A DNA stretch of 64,000 nt from Dactylis glomerata. Lineage: Eukaryota; Streptophyta; Magnoliopsida; Poales; Poaceae. Numbering within the stretch: position 1 is the stretch's first letter; the number at the start of each line of letters is the position of its first letter. Positions 46,613-57,809 of the stretch are shown piece after piece. The notes beneath the pieces were generated by a model. The model saw only the letters and a list, made by a program, of their open reading frames with translations, was not told the origin of the DNA and made no database searches. The DNA is taken from positions 1,475,016 through 1,539,015 of the forward strand of contig QXEO01000873.1 in assembly GCA_007115705.1 (NCBI GenBank), given 5' to 3'. Position numbers and translations under genes: made by a program.

Positions 46613-46868
46613 TGCTCACACAAGGCAAGATATATGTATGTAGAAGTGGTGGAGGTTAGAAAACTACAATTAGAACACTTTCGTAGAAACTATTGAATGG
46701 ATGAAACACCGAAGGACAACCGTGGTGCACAAGTTAGAACACACGCAAAAGGCTATATAGTGGATGGGTAAGAAATATGAAAAAGCCAAACAAAATGATC
46801 AAAAGAAAAGTCTATTGTCAAATATGGGTAAAATCCAAAGTCAAATGTCAAGAACGATGATCTACGTC
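46613..46868 (-). other. 5' internal leader of element M
   Basis: AT-rich, no reading frame. It lies upstream of the 527-codon ORF on the minus strand and is cut at 46868 by insertion of E. No primer-binding site is seen before the break, so it and the 5' LTR must lie beyond E. Confidence 0.5.
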
Positions 46869-48378
46869 TGATACGTCCATTTTGCATCACTATTTTGTAT
46901 CATAATTTACTGTTATTCATTGATATATTTCACATTTAGAGTTGATACTTATGTTATTTCCTTTGTTTTCACATGTTTGATGATCATTGGAGGATTTGCT
47001 GCCGGAGTCAGGATTCTGCTGGAAAAAGGACCATCAAGGGACCATATTTTGAAGATCAGGAAAATTCCAGAAAAATACCAGGAAATTATATTTTCCCAGA
47101 AGACTCAGGAAGCTAGAAGGAGGAGTCAAGAGGAGCCAGGAGGGCCCTCACGCCAGGGTGGCGCGGCCTGACCCCTGGCCGCGCCAGCCCTGTGTGAGGC
47201 CACCCTGGCCCACTTCTGGTCTCGCCCCTTCGCGTACTTCATCGTCCCCGAAAACCTAAGTCAAGGGGGAGGCTCAGAGTTAGACACCGCCGCCTCTGCG
47301 GGGCGGAAAACACCAGAGAGAGAAAAGCTCTCTGGCAGGCAGAAATCTGTCGGGGAAATTCCTTCCCGGAGAGGGGAGATCGTCGCCATCGTCATCACCA
47401 TTGCACCAGACTTCATCGGGATCATCATCATCATCATCTCCATCACCAGCACCTTCATCTCCATCATCACCGCGCCATCCCGCTGTAACATCTTGAGTTG
47501 GATCTTGTTATATTCATAGGGGAAACTTTCCCGGTGTTGATTACTCTTGTAGTTGATGCTATTAAGTGGAACCGTTGAATTAAGGTTTATGTTCAGATTG
47601 TTATTTACCATTATTTCACCTCTGATCATGATCCATATGATGTCTTGTGAGTAGTTCGTTTAGTTCTTGAGGACATGGGAGAAGTCAAGATGTTAGTAGT
47701 GAATTATTGTTGAGAATATTTAATGGTTTGATATTGTTGTGGTGCTATTTCACTAGTGGTGTCATGTGAACATCGACTACATGATACTTCACCATTTATG
47801 GGCCTAGTGAGATGCATTGTGTATTTGGCTACCAATTGTGGGGTTGCTAGAGTGACAGAAACCTAAACCTCCGTTGGGAAACCGTTGCACCAGGGAGCGT
47901 AGGATCTTAGAGTTTAAGGCTATGGTTAGATTTATCTTAATTACTTTCTTGTATTTGTGGATGCTTGCAAGGGGTATAATCACAAGTGTGTATTTATCCT
48001 AGTAAGGGTAGTGCGCTAGCACAGGTTCACCCCCATAACACCTATCAAACCAATAAAGACTATTGGCTTTATGAAGCGAAAGCTCTTGACAGAAACTCCC
48101 GTGTGTCCTCGAGAACGTTTGGTTATTATAAGTTACACAACCGGCTTGTCCTTTGCTGAAGAAAGGATTGGGACACTTGCTGCAATTGTTACTACTGTCT
48201 TTTATTTACTCGCACTTTATTTACTCGTATTACCAAATACCCCTGAAAACCTGTTTGCTAGTATTTACAGTGAATCCTTGATCAAAACCACTCATCAACA
48301 CCTTCTGCTCCTCGTTGGGTTCGACACTCTTATTTATCGAAAGTACTACGATACACCCCCTATACTTGTGGGTCATCA
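46869..48378 (+). repeat. 5' LTR of element E
   Basis: About 1510 bp, TGATACGTCC...GGGTCATCA. The promoter-proximal hairpin is at 47146-47199. The sequence after it, CCCCTTCGCGTACTTCATC, aligns with CCCCTTCGC-TATA in sister LTRs, so the TATA box is degenerate here. The LTR end is 11 bases from the primer site. Confidence 0.95.
47146..47199 (+). promoter_or_regulatory. GC-rich hairpin upstream of the E LTR core promoter
   Basis: 54 nt: the outer arms CCTCAC / GTGAGG and the inner arms GGCGCGGCC / GGCCGCGCC (9 bp) pair perfectly with an 8-nt loop. Length and layout equal the hairpin at 539-592, but the stem bases differ. Confidence 0.6.
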
Positions 48379-48389
48379 AGACTATTTTC

Positions 48390-48407
48390 TGGCGCCGTTG
48401 CCAGGGA
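48390..48407 (+). other. Primer-binding site of element E (tRNA-Asp type)
   Basis: TGGCGCCGTTGCCAGGGA differs at one position from the expected complement of the plant tRNA-Asp 3' end. It lies 11 bases after the LTR. Confidence 0.92.
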
Positions 48408-48659
48408 GTGTAGCGCTATTGAAGAGCGGAATTGGTAAAGGTAACCGTCACTGTGAGTATTGTTTTATTTTTATTTTTTATTTTTATTTTACTCTGCTAT
48501 GGAGAACTCTCCATTTGGTTTCCTATTTGGAAACACATCTACCACTACTGCTGCACATGTGGATGAACCACCACCGCCACCACCTGTTGAAATTGATCCT
48601 TTTAAAATACCTATAAAAATTATTGGGCGTATTATGGATAACTGCTATTCACACTACTA

Positions 48660-48870
48660 TAAAATAGCTACCCGCAGCGCACCTATTTTTGCTACCCGTA
48701 GCGCATGTCCCCGCGCTGCGGGTACCACGCCACTGGTAATACGTTACCCGTAGCGCACCATCCCATGCGCTACGGGTAATTTAGATACCCGTAGCGCATG
48801 TGCTAATGCGCTACGGGTATTTCTACCCGCAACGCACCAAGACATTCTCTAATGCGCCACGGGTATCTCA
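48660..48870. repeat. Left subterminal repeats of CACTA C
   Basis: Repeated TACCCG(T/C)AGCGCA and its reverse complement TGCGCTACGGGTA, about every 20-30 bp. They are probable transposase-binding sites by analogy with other CACTA elements. Confidence 0.85.
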
Positions 48871-51002
48871 ATAGGTACTTTTTGTTTATTCGATGCTAGC
48901 TCCCTAACGCCCATGGTTTCAAAAACATACTACACATGTATCATTGTGCATGTGCCACGAAAACTGCATTATGTTTCAGTACACAACAAAACATTTGTGT
49001 CTGGTTAAATACAGAAACCATTTATTTCAAATATTCACACCAAATTCATAGTTACATATTTATTACAAAAATCTACAGACCAAGACTATTTGGTATAGGA
49101 AAAGCAACACCCAAAGACTATTTGGCATCAGACTAGTACTAAGGCAATGAAAGGTTAACCCATAGTATTTCCTATATTCCGTTGGGGTTTTTTTCCTATC
49201 TTCCATTCCAGCTTCATGCCTAGCACATCGACTTCCAATTCAGCTTATACCTGTCCAATATTAGATATTTATTACCATATTAGAGTCATATAGCTGTAGA
49301 AAAATTGTGTAGACAATACCAAGAACAAAGAACAAGCAAAGTAGCACCCTTTATTCATGCACCCAATACAAATACCAAGGGTGTTCCCAACAATAATAGC
49401 AACTGGGTATATAAAAAACATCTACAGGCAGAGCTACTTTCCATGCACCCTTTATTCTATCACACCATCCAGCAAGATAGCACAAAATATTTCTAGTCCC
49501 AGCAAGATAACCATTGTTATCTCAAACAAATGAGCTAGGTTTTAGCATGAAATCTCAGTGAGAACCGAGGGATATAACAGGTAACCATTGTTATCTCTAT
49601 CGAAATTAGTCATGGTGTAATGACCCAATGCACAAATATCACAGATCAACCAAATGGAATGCCAACAAAACAGGAAAAAATAGGGGGTGAGGAAGATGAT
49701 ACGCACCCTGAAGTGGAGATCTCCAACGTGAGAGGCAAGCAGGTACTTCGGCGCAATTGACATCTGAATTCAATTCAACAATTGATGCCTTACGAATTAT
49801 GCATTGCTGCAATTTAATCATTAGCATAATCAAAATATCTCAGCTAGCTAGGGTACGAAAATTTAATCGCTACTGACATCAGAATTAGATTCAACCAATG
49901 CAGTCTATACATAGAGCACATAATGAGGGAGAAAAGGCTTCTATTATTGGTCAAACATCCTTGGCAAAGTTATATGTGTTCTGGATGTGTGTAAATTCAG
50001 TTTAAGAAATAAATGGAGATCATCTCATGAACTAGAACACATGTGAATTCAGTTTAAGAAATAAATGGAGATCATCCCATCATAGCATACACAACTAGAT
50101 TCAAAAAATGAACACGAAAGCAGAATTAAACAGGGGTGGCATTACTATTACAACTAGATGAAACCCCGCGTGTTGCGGCGGCAAAATAAGCTAGGTAAGT
50201 GGCTACATGTCAGAAAAACTTCATAGGTGCTCACACTTTAATCAACTCCATTGGATATTCAAAGAAATCCTGCCTTGTCAATTTTGACGTTCCTCTCTAA
50301 TCTCTATTGTGTGAAATGGATATGGTTATATCTCTAGGTGACCATAGTTTTGTACGGGTCCAAAAGTTCATGTAACGACAACTAAATGGGGCATACCAAT
50401 GTTTGACCAAGTACTCAGCTCTGTTTAAATCGAAGTAGCTGGAGGCTTGTTAAAATCCTCATCAAATTAATATAATTGTGTATTTCTCTTTTCTGTGCCA
50501 TAATGGTGCAAAAACATGGTAGGTTGTGAATTTTATTTTAAGATCTAAAAAGTCAACACTTTTTTTACATTTGCTTTAATAGTATAGAAATAGTGGGCGA
50601 GTCCAGTTGATGATGCTGAGGGACACGGATTGGATTCAGTTGTACCTCGCGATCCAGTTGATGATGCTGTGGGCGAGTCCTGGTTGAGGCACACGACGCC
50701 GGTCGATAAAGCCGACCAGATCCACATGCCCGCACGGTGGTCCGAGGTGATTCCTAGATTGAGATTTCCGATCTAGGTGCGCTGGGGTAGCCACGGCTGG
50801 ATCTTCAGAGCGAGGGGAGGTGGTGGTGGTGGCGGCACTGGATCTTGAGATCAATGGGTGGTGGTGGTCACAAGAGGGGCGGCGGCGGCGGGGGAGAATA
50901 TGCGCTAGGTTTTGTTCGCCCGCGTGGGACGGCCAGACGGACTTAAGCGAAAATGAAATTTTATTTCGGTGGGGAATTAATTCCCGCGCATTTGTCTTCT
51001 CA

Positions 51003-51242
51003 CATTACCCGTAGGGCACCGGTCACGTATGCGCTATGGGTAGTATAATTACCCGTAGCGCATGTCACATCTGTGCGCTACGGGTAAGTCGAGGGACGCT
51101 AGCCCTCCGGACCTATAAATACCCGTAGCGCATGGCTAATAGTGGTGCACTACGGGTAATTGACTTAGTCGTGGCGCATGATGTGCGGTGCGCTACGGGT
51201 AAATACCCGCAGCGCACCACATATTAGATGCGCTGCGGGTAA
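51003..51242. repeat. Right subterminal repeats of CACTA C
   Basis: The same motif set as at the left end, again in alternating orientation, ending about 30 bp from the right terminus. Confidence 0.85.
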
Positions 51243-51293
51243 CCATTGTATCTATAGCTGTTTTCCTAGTAGTGTCAGGAGATGGAACTATCC

Positions 51294-52408
51294 TGATAAG
51301 GATCACGCCGGTGAACCTTGGAGTTTTGTCCCGATCTTTCACAGCGAGTCAAACCAGATAGTAATCTTCCAATAACGCGAAGAACGTCACCTGAAGACGA
51401 GGACGAATCCAGCAAGCAACGTGATGATGAACACCACGCCTCAAACCTGAGCCTGATAATCCTTGATGAACACAAGAACCTTCACAGCAATGTATTTGAT
51501 AAACACGGCAGCGCCGTTTCCCCGGAGGGATGATACACGGTGGAGCACACGATAGTTTTTAGACTAAACAACTGAACTCCCTAAACCCTAGACTGCTGGC
51601 CTCCTTATATAGACGGCCAGAAAACTATTGGGCTTGGACAGGCCCAAACCCAAAACACAAATAAAACTAAGTGGCCCATAACATGACCTAGCACACAGAA
51701 TAACATAAGTAGATATGTAAATTGCTGACACAACCTTAGACTAAATTATTTCATATCGTAGGTCATCCTGGCGTGCCAATCAGCAACAAACTTCCCTCAT
51801 CTTGGTGGAGTCCTGAAATTGGGCTTCACCTCCTCCTTCGTGCTACCACATGATAAGGATCACGCCGGTGATCCTTGGAGTTTTGTCCCGATCTTTCACA
51901 GCGAGTCAAACCAAATAGTAATCTTCCAATAACGCGAAGAACGTCACCTGAAGACGAGGACGAATCCAGCAAGCAACGTGATGATGAACACCACGCCTCA
52001 AACCTGAGCCTGATAATCCTTGATGAACACAAGAACCTTCACAGCAATGTATTTGATAAACACGGCAGCGCCGTTTCCCCGGAGGGATGATACACGGTGG
52101 AGCACACGATAGTTTTTAGACTAAACAACTGAACTCCCTAAACCCTAGACTGCTGGCCTCCTTATATAGACGGCCAGAAAACTGTTGGGCTTGGACAGGC
52201 CCAAACCCAAAACACAAATAAAACTAAGTGGCCCATAACATGACCTAGCACACAGAATAACATAAGCAGATATGTAAATTGCTGACACAACCTTAGACTA
52301 AATTATTTCATATCGTAGGTCGTCCTGGCGTGCCAATCAGCAACGAGCTTCCCTCATCTTGGTGGAGTCCTGAAATTGGGCTTCACCTCCTCCTTCGTGC
52401 CCATATCA
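51294..52408 (-). mobile_element. Collapsed LTR-LTR element L
   Basis: Two direct repeats, 51294-51843 (550 bp, 3' LTR lacking about 8 terminal bases) and 51851-52408 (558 bp, complete 5' LTR), separated by only 7 bp (plus strand TACCACA). On the minus strand these 7 bases read TGTGGTA: a two-base spacer plus the first five bases of an initiator-Met primer site. The whole is flanked by the target duplication TATCC (51289-51293 and 52409-52413). The LTR end AAAGATCGGGAC...CCTTATCA resembles those of G, N and M. The LTRs differ at about seven positions by eye. No coding sequence remains; the frames inside are spurious. Confidence 0.88.
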
Positions 52409-52952
52409 TATCCATCCGGGTGATCACTTATTATTTATACATGAATTATGCGAGTTTTTCATATGCGCAGGTATTTCACCAAGCCAAGTCAAGAAGAAAT
52501 TATTCTCTTTATCTTTGAAAGGCAGAGCTGAAGAGTGGTATCGACTACTCCAAGATGGTCCATCTATGGCATGGGAGGATATTGTACCTCTCTTTTATTC
52601 CAAGTTTTATCCTCCAAGTGAAATTCATAAAGATCGTAACCGGATATATAATTTTTGGCCTCATGATGGAGAGAGTATTGCCCAAGCGTGGGGGAGATTG
52701 AAGTTACTAATGCTCAAATGCCCCATTCATGAGCTCCCCAATAATATTGTTATTGATAATTTTTATGCGCGACTTACTCTTCCTGATAAGGATTACTTGG
52801 ATGCTTCTTGCTTTGGATCATTTACTCATATGAAAGAAGATGCTAAGTGGAAACTTCTTGACCGTATACAAGAGAATGCTAAAGGTTGGGAAAACGACAA
52901 AGGTAGGAAGTCAGGTATAAATTATGATTATGAATGCATTAAATCTTTTATG

Positions 52953-55705
52953 GGGCCGATGACTTTCATAGTGTTAGCACTGCTTATGGTCTTGATTCAC
53001 AAATACTTGCTAATTGTCTTAAGGCCTTTGCTTCTTATCTTGATGTTCCAAAGAAAGATTGGAACAAATATCATGCACCTTATAAAGACTCTATTAGTCA
53101 TATACCTGCTGCAGCTACTGAAGTTTGTACTGTTGATAGCATTGTGCCTGAACCTTATTTTGAGAAGACACCTTTCCCTGCTAAGGTAAAGAAGTATTCT
53201 ACTTTGGTAAGTGTGTCTAATAAAAGTACTAAGAAAGATGCAGAACCTGATGAGCAAATTACTATTAAGTCTCCTGTAGCCATATTGAAGGATCTTGTTA
53301 CTAAAGATGTAGGGGATGAATATATTCTTTTTTGTGAAGATGCTTCTAACATTCTCTCACATCCTAAAAAGCATAGGAAAACAAGTGTTCCTGTTATTTC
53401 TGTTAGGATTGGAGATCATTGCTATTATGGTTTATATGATATTGGTGCTAGTGCAAGTGCTATTCCTTTAGAGCTTTACAAAGAAATTATGCATGAGATT
53501 GGCGCTTGTGAACTTGAAGATATTGATGTGGTTGTTCAGCTTGCTAACAGAGAGACTGTTTGGCCTCTTGGTATTGTTCGAGATGTGGAAGTTCTTTGCG
53601 GTAAGACTAAATACCCCACTAATTTTCTAGTACTTGGTAAGGAGGCTAGTAAAACTTGTCCTATTATTTTTGGTAGACCATTTTTGAACACTTGTGGCGC
53701 CGTGATAGATTGTAAGAAGGAGAATTTTTTTACTAAGTTTAATGGAGAGTCTTATGAGTTTAATTTTTCCAAGTTTGCTAAGACTTCTTATGAAAATGAC
53801 ACGCCTAATGAAAATTTTCGAGTTGAACAACTTGCTTCTATTGCTCTTGCTCCTAATAATGCCTTGCAGCAATTCATGGAAGATCACGAAAGTGATGTTT
53901 TCAGCAAGGAAAGAGAAGAGATTGACGACATTCTTCTTCGTCAGCCACCATTAATCAAGCATAATCTGCCTGTGGAGGATCTTGGTACCACTTTGCCACC
54001 TAAGGAAGATCTTGTGTTTGAATTAAAGCTTTTGCCTGATAATCTTAAATATGCTTATATAGATGAAAAGAAAATATATCCTGTTATTATTAGCTCTAAA
54101 CTTTCAGGAAAGGAAGAAGAAAGATTATTGGAGATATTGAGGAAACACCGAGGAGCTATGGGATATACTCTTGATGATTTAAAGGGGATTTCTCCCACTT
54201 TATATCAGCATGCCATTAATATGGAGAAAGACGCTAAGCCAGTTGTGGAGCATCAACGCCGCCTAATTCCCAAGATGAAGGATGTGGTAAGAAATGAGGT
54301 ATTAAAGCTCCTTGATGCTGGTATTATTTATCCTATTGCTGATAGTAGATGGGTTAGTCCTGTTCATTGTGTTCCTAAGAAAGGAGGTATGACTGTTGTG
54401 CCTAATGAGAATAACGAGCTTATTTCTTAAAGGGTAGTAGTTGGTTATAGGATGTGCATTGATTATAGGAAGGTAAACAAAGTTACTAAGAAAGATCATT
54501 ACCCTTTACCGTTTATAGATCAGATGTTAGAAAGGTTGTCTAAGAAGACTCATTTTTGTTTCCTTGATGGTTATTCTAGTTTTTCTCAAATTGCTGTTAA
54601 GAAGGAAGATCAAGAGAAAACCACTTTTACTTGTCCTTATGGAACTTATGCTTATAGACGTATGCCGTTTGGTTTATGCAATGCTCCTGCTACTTTTCAA
54701 AGATGCATGTCTGCTATTTTTCATGGCTTTTGTGAAGAAATTGTGGAGGTCTTCATGGACGATTTCTCCGTCTATGGAACTTCTTTTGATAATTGTTTGC
54801 ACAACCTTGATAAAGTTTTGCAGAGGTGCGAAGAAACTAACCTTGTTCTTAATTGGGAGAAATGCCACTTTATGGTGAATGAAGGAATTGTCCTTGGACA
54901 TAAAATTTCTGAAAGAGATATTAAAGTTGACAGAGCAAAAGTAGAGGCAATTGAGAAAATGCCCTGTCCCAGAGATGTTAAAGGTATTCGTAGTATTCTT
55001 GGTCATGCTGGTTTCTATAGGAGGTTTATTAAAGATTTCTCTAAGATTTCAAAGCCTCTTACTAATCTTCTTCAAAAAGATGTACCATTTGTCTTTGATG
55101 ATGATTGTAAGGAAGCTTTTGAAACTCTTAAGAAGGCTTTAACTACTGCTCCTATTGTTCAACCACCTGATTGGAATTTACCTTTTGAAATTATGTGTGA
55201 TGCTAGTGATTTTGATGTTGGTGCTGTTCTTGGACAGCGAGTAGATAATAAGTTGAATGTTATTCATTATGCCAGTAAGACTCTTGATGCTGCTCAGAAG
55301 AATTATGCTACTACTGAGAAAGAGTTTCTTGCTGTTGTTTTTGCATGTGATAAGTTTAGATCTTACATTGTTGATTCTAAAGTTACTATTCATACTGATC
55401 ACGCTGCTATTAGATATCTTATGACTAAGAAGGATGCTAAGCCTAGGCTTATTAGATGGGTGTTGCTTTTACAAGAGTTTGATTTGCATATCGTAGATAG
55501 GAAAGGTGCTAAAAATCCTGTGGCTGACAACTTGTCTAGATTGGAAAACATTTCTTTTGATCCTATTCCTGTTAATGATAGTTTTCCAAATGAACAGTTG
55601 GCTGCAATAAATGTAACTTCGCGAGACCTTCCTTGGTATGCTGATTATGCTAACTTTATTATTTCCAAGTATTTGCCTCAACCTTTACAGCTCAGCAAAG
55701 AAGAA
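52953..55705 (+). pseudogene. Gag C-terminus, protease, RT and RNase H of element E
   Basis: The frame after the gag shift includes the gag tail (SISHIPAATEVCTVDSI), a retropepsin-like domain (YDIGASASAIPLELY, then PIIFGRPFLNTCGAVIDC), a linker, and RT motifs (WVSPVHCVPKKGG, MCIDYRKVNKVTKKDHYPLP, RRMPFGLCNAPATFQRCM). The catalytic box is FMDDFSVYG (54752-54778). RNase H follows (IMCDASDFDVGAVLGQ, YATTEKEFLAVVFACDKFR, IHTDHAAIRYL). An in-frame TAA at 54428-54430 replaces what is Gln in relatives. The frame is lost by a one-base shift in the GAAGAAAATTC run near 55705, just before integrase. It would act in reverse transcription if intact. Confidence 0.92.
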
Positions 55706-57369
55706 AATTCTATTATGATTTGAGGCATTACTTTTGGGATGACCCACACTTATATAAAGAAGGAGTTGATGGTATTATGCGAAGATGCGTACCGGAATAT
55801 GAGCAACAAGAGATTTTAAGAAAATGCCATAGCAGCGCCTATGGAGGGCATCATGCTGGAGATAGAACCGCGCAAAAGGTTCTACAATCAGGTTTTTATT
55901 GGCCAACCCTCTTTAAAGATGCCATAAGGTATGTTTTATCTTGTGATGAATGTCAAAGAGTTGGTAATATTTCTAGACGCAATAAAATGCCTATGAGTTA
56001 CACTCTTGTTATTGAACCATTTGATTGTTGGGGATTTGACTTTATGGGTCCTTTTCCTCCTTCAAAAGGCTATACCCATATACTTGTTGCTGTTGATTAT
56101 GTTACTAAATGGGTAGAAGCCATACCTACAAAGAGTGCCGATGGTGAGACTTCGTTAAAAATGCTTAAGGATGTTATTTTTCCTAGGTTTGGTGTGCCTA
56201 GATATCTTATGACTGACGGAGGTTCTCATTTTATTCACTGTGGTTTTAGAAAAACTCTTGCTAAATATGATGTTAATCATAGAATTGCTTCTGCTTATCA
56301 TCCCCAAACTAGTGGGCAGGTAGAGCTTTCTAATAGAGAAATCAAGTCTATCTTGCAGAAAACTATCAATAGATCTAGGAAAAACTGGGCTAGTAAGTTA
56401 AACGATGCTTTGTGGGCTTATAGAACTGCTTATAAGAACCCCATGGGTATGTCTCCTTATAAGATGTTTTATGGAAAAGCATGTCACTTGCCCTTAGAAT
56501 TAGAACAGAAAGCTTTTTGGGCAGTGAGAGAGCTTAATAGAGATTTTAAACTAGCCGGTAAGAAGAGGTTGTTAGATTTGAGTTCTCTAGATGAGTGGAG
56601 AAACGAAGCGTATGAGAATACCTGGCTTTTTAAAGAGAAAGTCAAGCAATGGCATGATAAGAGGATTCTTAAGAGAGAATTTCATGTTGGTGAGAAAGTT
56701 CTTTTGTATAAGTCTCGTCTCAGATTTTTTGCAGGAAAATTACTCTCTAAATGAGAAGGACCATATGTTATTGTGGAAGTGTACCGCTTAGGTGCTATTA
56801 AGATTGCTTCATTGAAAGATGACTCTACACAAGTGGTGAATGGGCAAAGACTCAAACATTATATTTCTGGAGATTCTTATAATGAAGATGTTGATGTTAT
56901 TGAAATAGTTTCTCTGGAAGAATTCATCCAAGACAAATTGCAGGTACCTAGCAGAGTTCGTTTTCGAATAGGTAACAGTTCTAGTCAGAGAAGTTTCGCG
57001 AAAAGCTCTTTTGTTAATATTTTTGCTGTTTTTACTAAATATGAAAAATCACGAGATGAAAACGGGCAAGAAAAGGAGTCCGTGGGCTTCTCACACATAG
57101 GTGGCGCGGGCCCACCCCTGGCCGTGCCACCTAGGTGTGAGAGCACCACGGAACTCATTTCCGTCCCGGTTTCCTCCTGTGATTTCGTTTCGATGTATAA
57201 TTTTTGCCTATTTAACCCCCCAGAGTCCCTGAGGTCTGTATATCATTTTCTCGTCGTGTTTTGTTTCAAGCTATTTTGTCAGGGATTGCTCTCGGCTTTG
57301 GAGTTACAATGTCTTCATCCGGTCCATCTGAGGAGAACCCTCTTGCGGATTCCATCAATCCGTACATGA
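55706..57369 (+). pseudogene. Integrase and pol C-terminus of element E
   Basis: An HHCC zinc finger with both Cys present (CHSSAYGGHHAGDR ... LSCDECQRVG) and a D-D-E core (WGFDFMGPFPPSKG, LMTDGGSHFIHCGF, YHPQTSGQVELSNREIK), followed by the C-terminal DNA-binding region (VGEKVLLYKSRLRFFAGKL). A TGA at 56752-56754 replaces the Trp of the conserved KWEGPY segment. The frame then continues (VIVEVYRLGAIKIA ... VNGQRLKHYI), giving the usual Athila tail, and stays open to 57369, overlapping ORF3. Confidence 0.9.
57090..57141 (+). promoter_or_regulatory. Strong hairpin between pol and ORF3 of E
   Basis: The arms CTCACACATAGGTGGC / GCCACCTAGGTGTGAG pair over 16 bp with one mismatch, around a GC-rich loop of 20 nt. 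It resembles the LTR hairpins in layout (CTCAC ... GTGAG outer arms) but is internal and transcribed, about 170 bp upstream of the ORF3 ATG. Confidence 0.6.
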
Positions 57370-57809
57370 GGGAGCTAAGGATGCATCTAAAGGAGTTGTC
57401 ACTCAAGGATGGGGAGTTGCAGATTAAAGATGTTCAAGGACCCAAGGGAGAAGGGAGTCTCGAAGCGAGGATGGAAGCACTGGAACAAGAAGTTTTCAAA
57501 TACAAGAAGATGGCAGAATGCTAGGTGGACATTATCTATAGGATTAATCAAGAGCTTGTTGCCAAGTACAAGAAAGAGACTACAGAGCTCTGGAGGGATA
57601 TCCTCTCACTCCAGGAGACAACTAGCCAATTACAAGCACAACTCTACGACATGCAGAACCAAAATTGTGAGTATGAAGCTAGATTTCAACAAATGAGTGC
57701 AGCTGCAAGTTTTAGGATTTTGGAGACCAAGACATCCTTCCTTGATGGAGGACCTCTACCTTGGAAGTATGACAACGATGAAGATGCACCGCTGCCGCCA
57801 CAAGAATAA
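57309..57809 (+). pseudogene. ORF3 of element E, small coiled-coil protein with one stop
   Basis: The frame from MSSSGPSEENPLADS to PLPPQE is 166 codons with a single TAG at 57522-57524, in a context (AEC-stop-VDIIYRINQ) that suggests an original Gln. The sequence is highly charged and helical with heptad-like leucines (LEARMEALEQEVFKYKKMAE, LQETTSQLQAQLYDMQNQ), so a coiled coil is likely. It lies between pol and the polypurine tract, where some Athila elements carry an env-like gene, but it has no signal peptide or membrane segment, so I do not call it env. The function is unknown. Confidence 0.65.

Larger units (their letters stand above)
34498..46868 (-). mobile_element. Non-autonomous LTR element M (interrupted by G; 5' end displaced by E)
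   Basis: Minus-strand element whose 3' LTR is split by G (34498-34988 and 42761-43044, 775 bp when joined) and whose internal region runs from 43045 to 46868. There E has inserted; the rest of M, including its 5' LTR, should lie beyond the right end of E, outside the window. The LTR end on the minus strand, GAAGATCGGGCC...CCTCATCA, resembles those of G, N and L. The purine tract CTTTGAAGCGGGGGCAG (minus strand, about 43045-43061) precedes the LTR. No gag, protease, RT or integrase domain is seen; the coding content is described separately. Confidence 0.75.
48652..51274. mobile_element. Non-autonomous CACTA transposon C (2.6 kb)
   Basis: The termini CACTACTAT (left) and the reverse complement CACTACTAG (right) are flanked by perfect 3-bp target duplications TCA (48649-48651 and 51275-51277). 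The left subterminal 230 bp and right subterminal 240 bp each carry eight or nine copies of a TACCCGTAGCGCA-type motif in alternating orientation. The interior has no transposase. It includes AT-rich sequence and a GC-rich patch near 50600-50940 that could be captured sequence. A stretch starting AACTAGATGAAACCCCGCG at 50151 may be a further small insertion but could not be bounded. Confidence 0.95.
48499..52955 (+). pseudogene. Gag of element E, split by two insertions
   Basis: The likely start is MENSPFGFLFGN at 48499. The frame is interrupted after 51 codons by the CACTA (48652-51274), continues for 16 bp (51278-51293), is interrupted again by the L element, and resumes at 52414. Removing each insertion with one copy of its target duplication restores one uninterrupted frame across both sites. 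The second part holds the Athila gag core (KGRAEEWYRLLQDG, WEDIVPLFYSKFYPPSEIHK, LTLPDKDYLDASCFGSF). A one-base deletion in a G-run at 52952-52955 then shifts the frame. Confidence 0.9.

Noticed and set aside
50151..50595. Possible small transposon inside CACTA C beginning AACTAGATGAAACCCCGCG
   Set aside because: I could not find matching terminal repeats or a target duplication, so no boundaries can be supported.
57309..57809. env-like gene of an Athila element
   Set aside because: Only a charged coiled coil is visible, with no signal peptide, membrane segment or glycoprotein features.
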